A DNA stretch of 8,120 bases. Source: an uncultured Dorea sp. Lineage in GTDB: Bacteria; Bacillota; Clostridia; Lachnospirales; Lachnospiraceae. The notes under the pieces were generated by a model. That model was not told where the DNA came from, did not search any database, and saw only the letters and a program-made list of their open reading frames with translations. Below are positions 1 to 6,372 of this stretch, one piece after another. Every line of letters starts with the position of its first letter. Position 1 is the stretch's first letter. A program made the position numbers and the translations under genes. The stretch is taken from NCBI GenBank assembly GCA_948844705.1, contig CAQNVT010000155.1, forward strand, positions 1 to 8,120, written 5' to 3'.

Positions 1-1
1 C

Positions 2-976
2 AAGGAGGCAGACTTTGGTACAGTGCTTGTAAACCAGCTTTTTGGAATACCCAAAGTGTTATATATGGTAGGAGCGGTACCTAAAGGGCGGAATACGGAG
101 CTGTCCGAGGACGGAAGCATTCTGACCGCCGCAAAACCAGGACATGTAGAATTTGACGGACGGAACTTCCAGGTGAAGCCGGTAATGGAGATCGGTAAAA
201 ATGTGGATTATTCGACCGGAAATATTAACTTTTTAGGTGATATACATGTCCACGGCGACGTATGCAGCGGTTTTACCGTACGCGCCATGGGAAATATTAC
301 CGTGGACGGTGTGGTAGAAGCCAGCACCATTGAAGCCGGCGGAGATCTGGTCGTAGTTAAGGGTGTAAAGGGAAATAACCAGGCCGTGATCAAGGCATGT
401 GGAAGCATTTATGCAAAGTATCTGGAAAGCACAATCGTATGTGTCAGGGAAAAACTACATACGGACTGTATTATCAATTGCAACGTGTACAGTGACGGAG
501 AGATTGATGCATGCTCCGGCCGCGGCATTATTATCGGCGGTAAGATCCGGTCGGCAGTTGAAGTAAAAGCAAATATTGTAGGATCAAAATCAGAATGTAT
601 TACATCTATTATCCTGGGCGGGCATCCGAGTGAAGATTTTGACTATGAGAGTCTGATCAGGGAGATCCAGAAGCTGGAGTTAGAGTATGATGAACTGGAA
701 AAGCAGCCGGACAGCCCGGCAAAAGTAAGAAATCTGCCGATGATGCGGATGAAGCTTTCCGTGAACAGAACAAAACTAAAACAATTTGAAACATATATGA
801 CAGGAGAAAAAGAAGAGCTTCAAGGCAAGAAAGAGATCCAGGACAACCGGTGTCTGACGTGTAAGACCGTCTATCCGGGAACAGAGCTGACGATCGGTGA
901 TATCACCTGCCGTCTGGAACATGAAATTCAAAACTGCAGAGCAATGCTTTGGGACGAAGAGATACTCTTTCAGTAG
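2..976 (+). CDS. FapA-type DUF342 protein, 5' end outside the window
   Basis: The frame is open from the first bases of the window (K-E-A-D-F-G-T before the GTG at 23), so the gene is cut by the edge; 324 residues are visible, while family members are commonly 450-600. What remains is the core and C-terminal part of the polymer-forming DUF342/FapA family. The landmarks are LSEDG and GHVEFDG, then the signature VDYSTGNINF followed by short glycine-rich beta-helix turns (GDIHVHGDV, GNITVDGVVEA, GGDLVVVKGV, GGKIRSA). A charged helical, probably coiled-coil stretch lies at about 640-830, and the end carries VYPGTELTIGD, typical of the family. In Vibrio, FapA takes part in polar flagellum assembly; in Clostridia its role is unclear. 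The cheX-like gene follows after 40 bp with no promoter or terminator visible between, so they are probably co-transcribed. The family call is firm; a flagellar role here is inference. Confidence 0.88.
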   Translation, partial: KEADFGTVLVNQLFGIPKVLYMVGAVPKGRNTELSEDGSILTAAKPGHVEFDGRNFQVKPVMEIGKNVDYSTGNINFLGDIHVHGDVCSGFTVRAMGNITVDGVVEASTIEAGGDLVVVKGVKGNNQAVIKACGSIYAKYLESTIVCVREKLHTDCIINCNVYSDGEIDACSGRGIIIGGKIRSAVEVKANIVGSKSECITSIILGGHPSEDFDYESLIREIQKLELEYDELEKQPDSPAKVRNLPMMRMKLSVNRTKLKQFETYMTGEKEELQGKKEIQDNRCLTCKTVYPGTELTIGDITCRLEHEIQNCRAMLWDEEILFQ

Positions 977-1016
977 CTATTTTATGACAGAAAATATATA
1001 GGAAGGAGGGAGTCAT

Positions 1017-1475
1017 ATGGATACTGCTATGTCTGAGGAAAAGCTGCGGGATGTATTTGACCAGGTCACCAGAGAGGTAACGGAAAAGGTGGGAGGCATA
1101 CGGTTATGTGTGGGGGAGAGTTCTCTGGATGAAGATGCCTGTACCGTACATGCCGCGTTTGCGAGAGGGTTTCATTCCAGCCTGGCTTTATGTGCGGATA
1201 TGGCAATGTTTACCCGGCTGACCCAGTCTATGCTGCAGGCAGAAGAGGTTACCCCGCAGGACGTGGAGGACTTTACGAAGGAATATTTTAACGTACTGTG
1301 CGGTCATATTGCTTCCCGGCTGTTTCAGGTTACCAAAGTGGCATCTCGGTTTGGAATACCGGAATTTTATAACGGACGTTACCAACCGGAGAATCAAAGA
1401 GAGCAATTTGCAATTTGTTATTCCAGTGACAAAAATGAAGGAGCACGTCTCAGTCATTTTACGCCGGTAAAATAA
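1017..1475 (+). CDS. CheX/CheC-family chemotaxis phosphatase-like protein
   Basis: A 152-residue, single-domain soluble protein of the length usual for CheX. The key evidence is the ExxN motif of CheC/CheX/FliY phosphatases: E89-Y-F-N92 in KEYFNVLCG, followed by G96. In the family the Glu and Asn position water for hydrolysis of the aspartyl phosphate of CheY. Only one such motif is present, as in CheX; CheC usually has two. The start is ATG 1017, seven bases after a strong GGAAGGAGGG (1001-1010); the in-frame ATG at 1029 lacks such spacing. It lies between a FapA gene (40 bp upstream) and a CheY gene (33 bp downstream), so the adjacent CheY is the obvious substrate (inference). Family membership is moderately sure, since similarity outside the motif is low to the eye. 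Confidence 0.75.
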   Translation: MDTAMSEEKLRDVFDQVTREVTEKVGGIRLCVGESSLDEDACTVHAAFARGFHSSLALCADMAMFTRLTQSMLQAEEVTPQDVEDFTKEYFNVLCGHIASRLFQVTKVASRFGIPEFYNGRYQPENQREQFAICYSSDKNEGARLSHFTPVK

Positions 1476-1508
1476 AAATGCATAAATATATTTAGAAAGA
1501 GGTGGTTC

Positions 1509-1880
1509 ATGATGGGAAAGAAAGTCATGATTGTAGATGATTCACGGGTCGTTGAATTGCAGATGGAAAAGATGTTGGAGAACTCAGATTATGAGGTAGT
1601 GTCTTTCTGTCAGGACGGAGAGACGGCCATTGAGCAATATAGCGAGGTATTGCCGGACCTGGTGACAATGGACATTATTATGCCGGGTATGGACGGACTG
1701 GAGACCGCCAGGGCAATTCTGGAGGATCATCCGGATGCCAGGATCATAATGGTATCTTCTCTGGCATACGATGATACGATCGAGGAAGCAAAATCAATTG
1801 GTACGAAGACATTTATCTATAAGCCTTTTGACAGAGATCAGTTATTGTCTGCTCTGGACGAGGTGATGAGTGAAGCCTGA
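1509..1880 (+). CDS. CheY-like single-domain response regulator
   Basis: A stand-alone receiver domain (123 residues) with no output domain. All receiver landmarks are visible: the acidic pair D10-D11 in IVDDS, the phospho-acceptor D55 in TMDIIMPGMDG, the hydroxyl residue S83 in IIMVSS, the switch aromatic position F102, and the invariant K105-P106 in YKPF. It should therefore be phosphorylated by a histidine kinase encoded elsewhere and signal through protein contacts, as CheY does. Two adjacent ATGs (1509 and 1512) are possible. The SD-like AAGAGGTGG ends at 1505, so 1512 (MGKKVMIVDD, six bases of spacing) fits better and matches common CheY starts. It is the last gene of the fapA-cheX-cheY operon; a strong terminator begins about 40 bp after its stop. 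The domain call is firm; a link to chemotaxis rather than another process is inferred. Confidence 0.93.
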   Translation: MMGKKVMIVDDSRVVELQMEKMLENSDYEVVSFCQDGETAIEQYSEVLPDLVTMDIIMPGMDGLETARAILEDHPDARIIMVSSLAYDDTIEEAKSIGTKTFIYKPFDRDQLLSALDEVMSEA

Positions 1881-1920
1881 TCATAGAACGGCAAATGACT
1901 TCCATAACAAGCCAAACAGA

Positions 1921-1979
1921 AAAAGAGCCGCTGCCCCACAGATGATTCATTATTCACCTGTCTGCAGCGGCTCTTTTTA
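1921..1979. terminator. Bidirectional intrinsic terminator between convergent genes
   Basis: A perfect 15-bp stem (1921-1935 with 1965-1979), GC-rich at its core (GAGCCGCTGC), has five A on the left and five T on the right, so a U-tract forms on either strand. The 29-nt loop carries a second, imperfect stem (ACAG-A-TGA with TCA-C-CTGT, 1939-1946 and 1955-1962). It lies between the stop of the CheY gene (+) and the stop of the HAD gene (-) and probably ends both transcripts. Confidence 0.92.
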
Positions 1980-1994
1980 TCCTGATATATTATT

Positions 1995-2037
1995 CTGTTA
2001 TCGTAACTGTTCAGTACCTTCACAGTTACCTGTTATC
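1995..2037. repeat. Nested direct and inverted 8-bp repeats after the HAD stop codon
   Basis: CTGTTATC occurs at 1995-2002 and again at 2030-2037. Directly inside these lie GTAACTGT (2003-2010) and its exact complement ACAGTTAC (2022-2029), with 11 nt between. The HAD stop codon begins immediately beside the right copy. In RNA the inner pair makes an 8-bp hairpin 8 nt after the stop. The layout of direct repeats outside and inverted repeats inside resembles a very small insertion footprint, but 27 bp is too short to be a normal mobile element. No function is known to me. Confidence 0.6.
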
Positions 2038-2700
2038 TTAATTTCTGGGAATCCCGTCCCGCAAAAGCGGAATCACCTCATGAAGTGTATTACACCTTTT
2101 ATATGTAAGCGAGATCACTTCCTCCGGAGGTTCCAAAAGATCCGGCACCACAATGACCTTAAGCCCCGCCGCATGTGCCGAGTACACTCCGGCCGGAGCA
2201 TCCTCCAACGCCAGACAGCACTCCGGCAGCATCCCAATAGCCTCGCATGCCTTTCTGTAAATCTCCGGATCCGGCTTTGAATGCTGCACCATGTCTCCGA
2301 ACACTCCCCCGTCAAAATAGGAATATATCCCCACATCCTTTAGCATCTTCGTACTGTATTCCTTCCGCGAAGATGTGGCAACGGCAGTCTTATAACCATA
2401 AGCCTTTGCATAAGAAAGAAGCTCCTTTACTCCCGACTTAAGAGGCATTCCTTCAGAATCCACGATCCTGTAGAAACATTTACTCATCCGCTCCGAAAAA
2501 TCTTCTATTGCAAAGTCCCTGCCCAGAGCTTCGCGGAAATAAGCGTCTCTTCCTGCTCTGTTAAGACCCAGCGTATGATAAATATGCTCTCCCATATGGG
2601 GAATCCCCATCTGCGCCCCTGCTTCCTCCCAGGAACGCCTGACAATTCTCTCGGAATCCAGAAGAAGTCCGTCCATATCGAATATAAGCGCAGATATCAA
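2038..2700 (-). CDS. HAD-superfamily phosphatase, beta-phosphoglucomutase-like subgroup
   Basis: A 220-residue HAD subfamily I protein with all four motifs: nucleophile and acid/base D8 and D10 in FDMDGLLLDS; motif II T109-S110 in AVATSS; motif III K142 in SKPDPEIY; motif IV E166-D167 in LALEDAPAG. The region of roughly residues 16-85 forms the helical cap. Members act on small phosphorylated metabolites (sugar phosphates, nucleotides) in the cytoplasm; the substrate cannot be read from sequence. The start is a TTG (2700-2698): a stop codon lies two codons upstream in this frame, no ATG precedes the essential FDMDG motif, and GGGAGGGG (2710-2717) is nine bases away. The TTG overlaps the TGA of the small upstream gene (TTGA), so translation is probably coupled. 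It ends before the shared terminator at 1921-1979. Confidence 0.92.
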   Translation of the reverse strand: MISALIFDMDGLLLDSERIVRRSWEEAGAQMGIPHMGEHIYHTLGLNRAGRDAYFREALGRDFAIEDFSERMSKCFYRIVDSEGMPLKSGVKELLSYAKAYGYKTAVATSSRKEYSTKMLKDVGIYSYFDGGVFGDMVQHSKPDPEIYRKACEAIGMLPECCLALEDAPAGVYSAHAAGLKVIVVPDLLEPPEEVISLTYKRCNTLHEVIPLLRDGIPRN

Positions 2701-2858
2701 AACTCAATACCCCTCCCAAGTGCATCCTTAAGATAAGTAGATACATCCTCCAGCTTGCGGACGATCTCCATCTTCTCCTCCCATTCCTCGCCTGTCATCT
2801 CCTTATTGATCAGGCATTTCTGAATGTTCTTTACTTCCTTGATTAATTCTTCTGTCAT
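2697..2858 (-). CDS. Small 53-residue helical protein of unknown function
   Basis: A short gene of 53 residues beginning MTEELIKEVK and ending RGIEF. It is rich in Glu and Lys, with regularly spaced hydrophobic residues (L5, I6, V9, I12, then V33, L36, V39, L43), so it should form one or two amphipathic helices; no signal peptide or membrane segment is seen. Coding evidence is the AGGGGG ribosome binding site (2866-2871) seven bases before its ATG, a promoter-like sequence upstream (2919-2947), and a stop that overlaps the HAD start by four bases. I do not recognise the family. It may serve as a translational leader for the HAD gene, a small partner protein, or both. Codon content and the coupled start make it more likely real than chance. 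Confidence 0.72.
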   Translation of the reverse strand: MTEELIKEVKNIQKCLINKEMTGEEWEEKMEIVRKLEDVSTYLKDALGRGIEF

Positions 2859-2918
2859 AACAATTCCCCCTTCATCCGTCAGATACAGTACAGTGCACGT
2901 TCATGATTCTCTGACAGT

Positions 2919-2947
2919 ATTGTAACATTTCTCCCTTCTATATTCAA
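2919..2947 (-). promoter_or_regulatory. Candidate housekeeping promoter for the small-protein/HAD operon
   Basis: On the - strand TTGAAT (2942-2947) and TACAAT (2919-2924) are separated by exactly 17 bp, matching the sigma-A consensus at 4/6 and 5/6 positions. Transcription would begin near 2912 and give a leader of about 54 nt before the ATG at 2858. The -35 box lies only 18 bp after the stop of the transpeptidase gene, and no terminator is visible between, so read-through from that gene is also possible. Confidence 0.6.
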
Positions 2948-2965
2948 TGTTAATCAGATATCTTC

Positions 2966-4417
2966 TTAATTATGGATAATGACCGGTGTTCCTACCTCGA
3001 TCAGATTGTAGAGCTCGGCCGCCTTGCCAACCGGCATATTCACACATCCGTGGGAACCGACATTATGTATTTTATACCGCTCTCCGCCAAAGGCCGTCTG
3101 CCAGTTAGCATCATGGAACCCGACACCCTCCCATGTAATACGCATCCAGTAATCCACCGGGGTCCGGTAGCTCGGCTGCCCTGTTGACGGATCAACCTCG
3201 CCTACCAGCGTTGCTTTTAACGCTTTCTCTTTAAATACATAAACTCCGGTCGGCGTTGCTCTTTCCGGAATCGGCTCTCCCGTTACCACATCCGTATCAA
3301 GCACCACCGTGCCGTCTGACACATACCACATATGCTGCTCCGTTATATCTACCTCTGCAAAGGTAGTTCCCCAGTCGGGCATGCCGTGTGACGCGGCAGT
3401 TCCTCCCACATAATATGCAGGCTCCTTTGTGACGGTTTCCCCATTCGTAATCGCTTCCTTAAGCGCTGCAAATTCCGTATCCTCATCAATAGACCAGCCG
3501 TAATCTCCCCCGGATACCGTTGCAGTCTTTCCTGTCGGCGTCGTAAAGGTTCTCTCTGCCTCAAGGGTGTCATACTTATCTCCGAATTCCTCCAGCCATT
3601 TCTTAATCGCGCCCTCATCCAGCGTTACATTCATTTCCTCGTCATAGGACAGCCATGTCGATATAACGCTTCCGTCGACAACGACCGGCTCATCCATGGA
3701 ATATGTAATATTTGCCTGACAGTAACGGTTCATCTCCTCGCACGCCTGTATAACCTCAGACGACTTCGACGTAAACTCCGGCTCCGCATAGCAATTTTCA
3801 TCCTTTAAATTGATCGCAGGCTTTAATTCCCTGATCGCCGAAGCAATCTTTTCCTTTACAGCTTCCGGCTTCACTGCCGTCCCGTAGACCTCGGGCTTTA
3901 CTATAAACTGGCTTCCGTTAAATTCCGGACGCGCCGACTCAGGCGGAAGCTGCTCGGCAGTCATCGCCTTAAGCGACTGTACCCTCTGGTCAAATTGTCC
4001 GGAATCATAGGACAGATCAACCGTAACCTCTCCGGTTTCTTTAAAAAACATAGCCATCGGCCACAAAAATGAATTCTGCTCCTTCAGGGCGTTCTTCATA
4101 TCCTTACTTTCTTTATATTCAAGAGCAATGTCCTCGCTCGTAATCTCTTCTTTCTGTCCGTCCTTATCATATACCGTCAGGCTGTACTCCTTCATCTCTT
4201 CTTTAAAGATGTCCTCCACCTCTTTAACGGTTTTTCCGGAGCACTCATGCCCGTTAATCTCCGTATTGGGCAGGAAGTGTGCCGAAAAATAAAGCGCTAC
4301 TCCTACATACACCAAAAGTACCGCGCCCGCACTTCCTCCTGCTATGCCGTATATTAATTTCTTATTGACTTTTGCTGTTTTTTTCTTTTTTCTCCTGCCT
4401 CTTCTATGTACTGCCAT
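2966..4417 (-). CDS. Membrane-anchored L,D-transpeptidase (YkuD) with peptidoglycan-binding repeats
   Basis: A 483-residue protein that should cross-link peptidoglycan through 3-3 bonds outside the membrane. The order is: a very basic cytoplasmic tail (1-20, with KKKK); one membrane segment (about 21-45); an extracellular region with two PG_binding_4-like repeats (roughly 52-200, opening INGHECSGKT, and 230-335); then the YkuD catalytic domain (about 350-483). The active-site signature is SHGCVN, with nucleophile C458, and H435 (GFHD), H451 and H456 nearby; all are intact. No cleavable signal peptide is seen, so it stays anchored. The start ATG 4417 has GAGGAG (4425-4430) seven bases before it. 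It lies downstream, on the same strand, of an ECF sigma/anti-sigma pair but has its own promoter candidate (4473-4501). Family and role are firm; the exact donor peptide is unknown. Confidence 0.95.
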   Translation of the reverse strand: MAVHRRGRRKKKKTAKVNKKLIYGIAGGSAGAVLLVYVGVALYFSAHFLPNTEINGHECSGKTVKEVEDIFKEEMKEYSLTVYDKDGQKEEITSEDIALEYKESKDMKNALKEQNSFLWPMAMFFKETGEVTVDLSYDSGQFDQRVQSLKAMTAEQLPPESARPEFNGSQFIVKPEVYGTAVKPEAVKEKIASAIRELKPAINLKDENCYAEPEFTSKSSEVIQACEEMNRYCQANITYSMDEPVVVDGSVISTWLSYDEEMNVTLDEGAIKKWLEEFGDKYDTLEAERTFTTPTGKTATVSGGDYGWSIDEDTEFAALKEAITNGETVTKEPAYYVGGTAASHGMPDWGTTFAEVDITEQHMWYVSDGTVVLDTDVVTGEPIPERATPTGVYVFKEKALKATLVGEVDPSTGQPSYRTPVDYWMRITWEGVGFHDANWQTAFGGERYKIHNVGSHGCVNMPVGKAAELYNLIEVGTPVIIHN

Positions 4418-4472
4418 GATATTTCTCCTCGTGTCTGTGATGATGTTCCCCCAAAACGGTACACCCTAATAT

Positions 4473-4501
4473 ATAATAACATACTTTTATAAATTTTTCA
4501 C
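4473..4501 (-). promoter_or_regulatory. Candidate promoter of the L,D-transpeptidase gene
   Basis: On the - strand GTGAAA (4496-4501) and TATTAT (4473-4478) are spaced by 17 bp. The -10 is good but the -35 is weak (4/6), as expected of a promoter needing an activator. A triple direct repeat directly abuts the -35. The leader would be about 50 nt. Other -10 choices in this very AT-rich stretch (such as TATATT) cannot be excluded. Confidence 0.45.
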
Positions 4502-4530
4502 AATTTGTCTGCATTTTGTCGAAATTTGTC
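4502..4530. repeat. Three helically phased ATTTGTC-type repeats upstream of the transpeptidase promoter
   Basis: TTTGTC occurs at 4504-4509, 4515-4520 and 4525-4530, that is, at 11 and 10 bp periods; each copy is preceded by A or T (AATTTGTC, ATTTTGTC, AATTTGTC). Read with the transpeptidase gene these are GACAAA-type boxes ending next to the -35 element. Direct repeats one helical turn apart are the usual binding pattern of OmpR/PhoB-type response regulators. The exact sequence is not the WalR consensus as I know it, so the regulator is unknown. Confidence 0.5.
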
Positions 4531-4690
4531 CCTTAAATTGTTACTGCTCACTCCTGAATTACTTTCTCACGGTCTGTGCCCTAAAGGACTAGCTTTGCGT
4601 CGCGTAAATGCACAGACCTGTGTGAACCTTAAATTACATTATCTTTCCCTCCCACGGGATAATGCGCGTCCTTTAGCGGGCGCGCATTGT
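4531..4690. other. Structured intergenic region with interlocking inverted repeats
   Basis: There is no gene between the DUF4179 stop (4696) and the transpeptidase start (4417). This part holds several pairings. GGTCTGTGC (4571-4579) pairs with GCACAGACC (4610-4618), a perfect 9-bp stem. AATGCGCG (4661-4668) pairs with CGCGCATT (4681-4688), extended by three pairs (one G-U) to an 11-bp stem with a 6-nt loop. CTAAAGGAC (4581-4589), inside the first hairpin, is the exact complement of GTCCTTTAG (4668-4676), inside the second, so a competing or loop-loop pairing is possible. CCTTAAATT occurs directly repeated at 4531-4539 and 4627-4635. Neither hairpin has a U-tract, so simple terminators are unlikely. 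It could be a 3' UTR element of the sigma operon, a small RNA, or a leader of a longer transpeptidase transcript. I match it to no known RNA family. Confidence 0.5.
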
Positions 4691-4695
4691 ACTCT

Positions 4696-5811
4696 TTACT
4701 CCAGATTTATAACGGTTTTCTGTATGGAAATATTCTCCATATATTCGATAAGCTCATCCTTAAAGCTCTCGTCTTGTACTTTTTCCTGAACCACCTGATA
4801 ATCAGCCTCTGTAGGCGTCGCATAATAATACACCGTTATCCTGGACAAATTGTATTCTGCAGGCGAAAACATCCCGACTTTATTTCTGATAAGCTTACCG
4901 TCTGCATCAAACATCTCGCTCTGCACCGAATCAAATTTCTCGTAACCAGGCTGTACCTTTGATTCGTCATATCCGTAATCTACCCTCACTTCATAATCTG
5001 TCATTGTTACAGTTGTAAGAACCGCTCCGTTCGGCGCGCTCTCATTTACCTGAACAACCTTGGGCTCCTTGCTGGTATCTACTTCCACATCTGTTTCAAA
5101 TTCCCACTCTCCCTCCTTGCTATAGCCGTCCAGATTATCAACGGAATTTATCCTAAGCTTCCAGTGAAATGTCTCCGGAATCTCTGATATTTCGACAGGA
5201 AGCAAACTGTAATCTATACGGAAAGCCCCGATAAAGGTATGATCGTCTACATATTCTCCTTTCACATCAAGGGGCACCCATTCAAAATCCTCCCCCGGCC
5301 ATTGCCATGGCTCATATTCTTCAGGCACCTCCATAAAATCAAACTCCTGCTCCATAAAAAGATACATCCGGTATCCGATGTCATCCCCGCCCTGTATATT
5401 AGAGTCCTTCACTTCTTCTGGAAACGCCTTTTCTGTCTCGATCATTACCGAGACATTCATAGCCTCTTTATTGCTGTAAATTTCCGACAATGTTATCGTA
5501 ACTCCCTGCGATGTACTGCTGTTATCATCTTCAACCGGCTGTGCCACCTCATCAAAATTACCCGGATACATCTGCTCATCCTGAACCATCTTAAAAATAT
5601 GCCCGACCAGCGGAAGCTTCGCCGCAAGTACAGGATTCGTAAAGCAAACCCCCATCGCAAGTACAAAGATTGCTGCCAGGGACGCCCACCTTATTATCCT
5701 CCTTCTTCTTATTCCTTCTCTATATGTCTTTCTGATCTTCTGCATGCTTTCACCGACAACTGCGTCCAGCTTTTCTGCCGGCACAGAAATCTCATCAAAT
5801 CTAATTTGCAT
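4696..5811 (-). CDS. DUF4179-family membrane anti-sigma factor
   Basis: A 371-residue single-pass membrane protein, the probable regulator of the ECF sigma factor encoded just before it. Residues 1-40 are cytoplasmic and basic toward the membrane (GIRRRRIIRW); one hydrophobic segment spans about 42-58; then comes the family-typical juxtamembrane stretch NPVLAAKLPLVGHIF (59-73). The remaining ~300 residues are an acidic, beta-rich extracellular domain of the kind found after DUF4179. Such proteins hold their sigma factor inactive until an envelope signal arrives (family knowledge; the signal is unknown). The ATG at 5811 lies inside the end of the sigma gene (11-nt overlap), and its SD, AAGGAGG, is within the sigma codons for K-E-D, so synthesis of the two should be coupled. 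No intrinsic terminator with a U-tract follows. Confidence 0.87.
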   Translation of the reverse strand: MQIRFDEISVPAEKLDAVVGESMQKIRKTYREGIRRRRIIRWASLAAIFVLAMGVCFTNPVLAAKLPLVGHIFKMVQDEQMYPGNFDEVAQPVEDDNSSTSQGVTITLSEIYSNKEAMNVSVMIETEKAFPEEVKDSNIQGGDDIGYRMYLFMEQEFDFMEVPEEYEPWQWPGEDFEWVPLDVKGEYVDDHTFIGAFRIDYSLLPVEISEIPETFHWKLRINSVDNLDGYSKEGEWEFETDVEVDTSKEPKVVQVNESAPNGAVLTTVTMTDYEVRVDYGYDESKVQPGYEKFDSVQSEMFDADGKLIRNKVGMFSPAEYNLSRITVYYYATPTEADYQVVQEKVQDESFKDELIEYMENISIQKTVINLE

Positions 5812-6334
5812 ATATATAGTCCTCCTTCAATATCTTTTTAAGCTCGTCTCTTGCACGGCTCAAATATGCCTTCACAGACCCCTCCGGCGTATTCATGATG
5901 TCTGCAATCTCCTTTACCGAAAATTCACCGAAATATTTCAGAATAATAACCGTACGGTATTTTTCCGACAGCTGTGTAACGGCCATATTAATGTCATACT
6001 TTTCCTCCAAAGACACGCCTTCCTGTGATTCCTTTACCAAATGCTCTTTAAGCTCACCGCGGCACATAAGCCTTTTCTGCTCGTCATATGCCGCACGGAT
6101 CAGGATCCGCGTAATCCATGTTTTAAAATACTCCGGATGCTTTAATGTATGTATCTGCTGATATGCCTTTAATATCGCTGTCCCGACAGCATCCAGGGCC
6201 GCCTCTTCGTTTCTTACATATAAATATGCCGTCCTGTACATATAATCCTGATATTCCTTTATAAGCTCCCCGTAAGCATCCGGATTCCCATTTACCGCTT
6301 TTTTTACAAGCTTAAGTTGTCTTCTCTCATCCAT
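5801..6334 (-). CDS. ECF-type RNA polymerase sigma factor (sigma-70 family)
   Basis: A 177-residue protein with only sigma regions 2 and 4, the ECF plan. Region 2 (about 20-87) includes AYGELIKEYQDYMYRTAY and the following LDAVGTAILKAYQQI and TWITRILIR elements, which bind -10 DNA and core polymerase. Region 4 (about 115-168) carries the -35-binding helix-turn-helix FSVKEIADIMNTPEGSVKAYLSRARDEL. The ATG at 6334 is the only usable start, since TAA lies three codons upstream; but the SD AAGGAGG (6351-6357) is 16 bases away, unusually far. The gene forms an operon with the overlapping DUF4179 anti-sigma gene. A TGTAAC/CGTCTA promoter upstream suggests that it activates itself. The family call is firm; regulon and stimulus are inferred to be envelope-related. 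Confidence 0.94.
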   Translation of the reverse strand: MDERRQLKLVKKAVNGNPDAYGELIKEYQDYMYRTAYLYVRNEEAALDAVGTAILKAYQQIHTLKHPEYFKTWITRILIRAAYDEQKRLMCRGELKEHLVKESQEGVSLEEKYDINMAVTQLSEKYRTVIILKYFGEFSVKEIADIMNTPEGSVKAYLSRARDELKKILKEDYIYAN

Positions 6335-6362
6335 GATTAATTATCTTTTGCCTCCTTCACAG

Positions 6363-6372
6363 GCGTTAACGC
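6363..6372. promoter_or_regulatory. Palindrome in the sigma-operon leader
   Basis: GCGTTAACGC is a perfect 10-bp palindrome lying 5 bp before the SD on the - strand. Flanking bases extend it imperfectly (ACAG on one side, CTGT on the other, with one bulged base), so it may fold as a small hairpin in the leader RNA or act as an operator. No regulator is identified. Confidence 0.4.

Noticed and set aside
23..25. GTG as the start of the FapA gene.
   Set aside because: The frame is open upstream to the window edge, the visible protein lacks the family's N-terminal part, and an internal GTG is not needed.
2878..2915. GTCAGA...TCTGAC inverted repeat in the small-protein leader as an operator or hairpin.
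   Set aside because: Only 6 bp, separated by 26 nt, with mismatches on both sides; compatible with chance.
4571..4618. On the - strand GACGCAAAGC (4592-4601) resembles the 3' core of the c-di-GMP-I (GEMM) riboswitch.
   Set aside because: The required 5' partner GGCAAACC with its GAAA-type hairpin is absent, and the stems present do not fit the GEMM fold. Probably a chance match, though an Rfam scan would settle it.
4661..4688. Hairpin just after the DUF4179 stop as an ordinary intrinsic terminator.
   Set aside because: The stem is strong, but on neither strand is it followed by a U-tract (ATTATCCCG on -, GTACTC on +). Listed instead as part of the structured region.
5239..5841. Long + strand open frame antisense to the anti-sigma gene.
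   Set aside because: No SD or domain features; rich in His, Leu and Ser as expected of the opposite strand of a real gene with clear family features.
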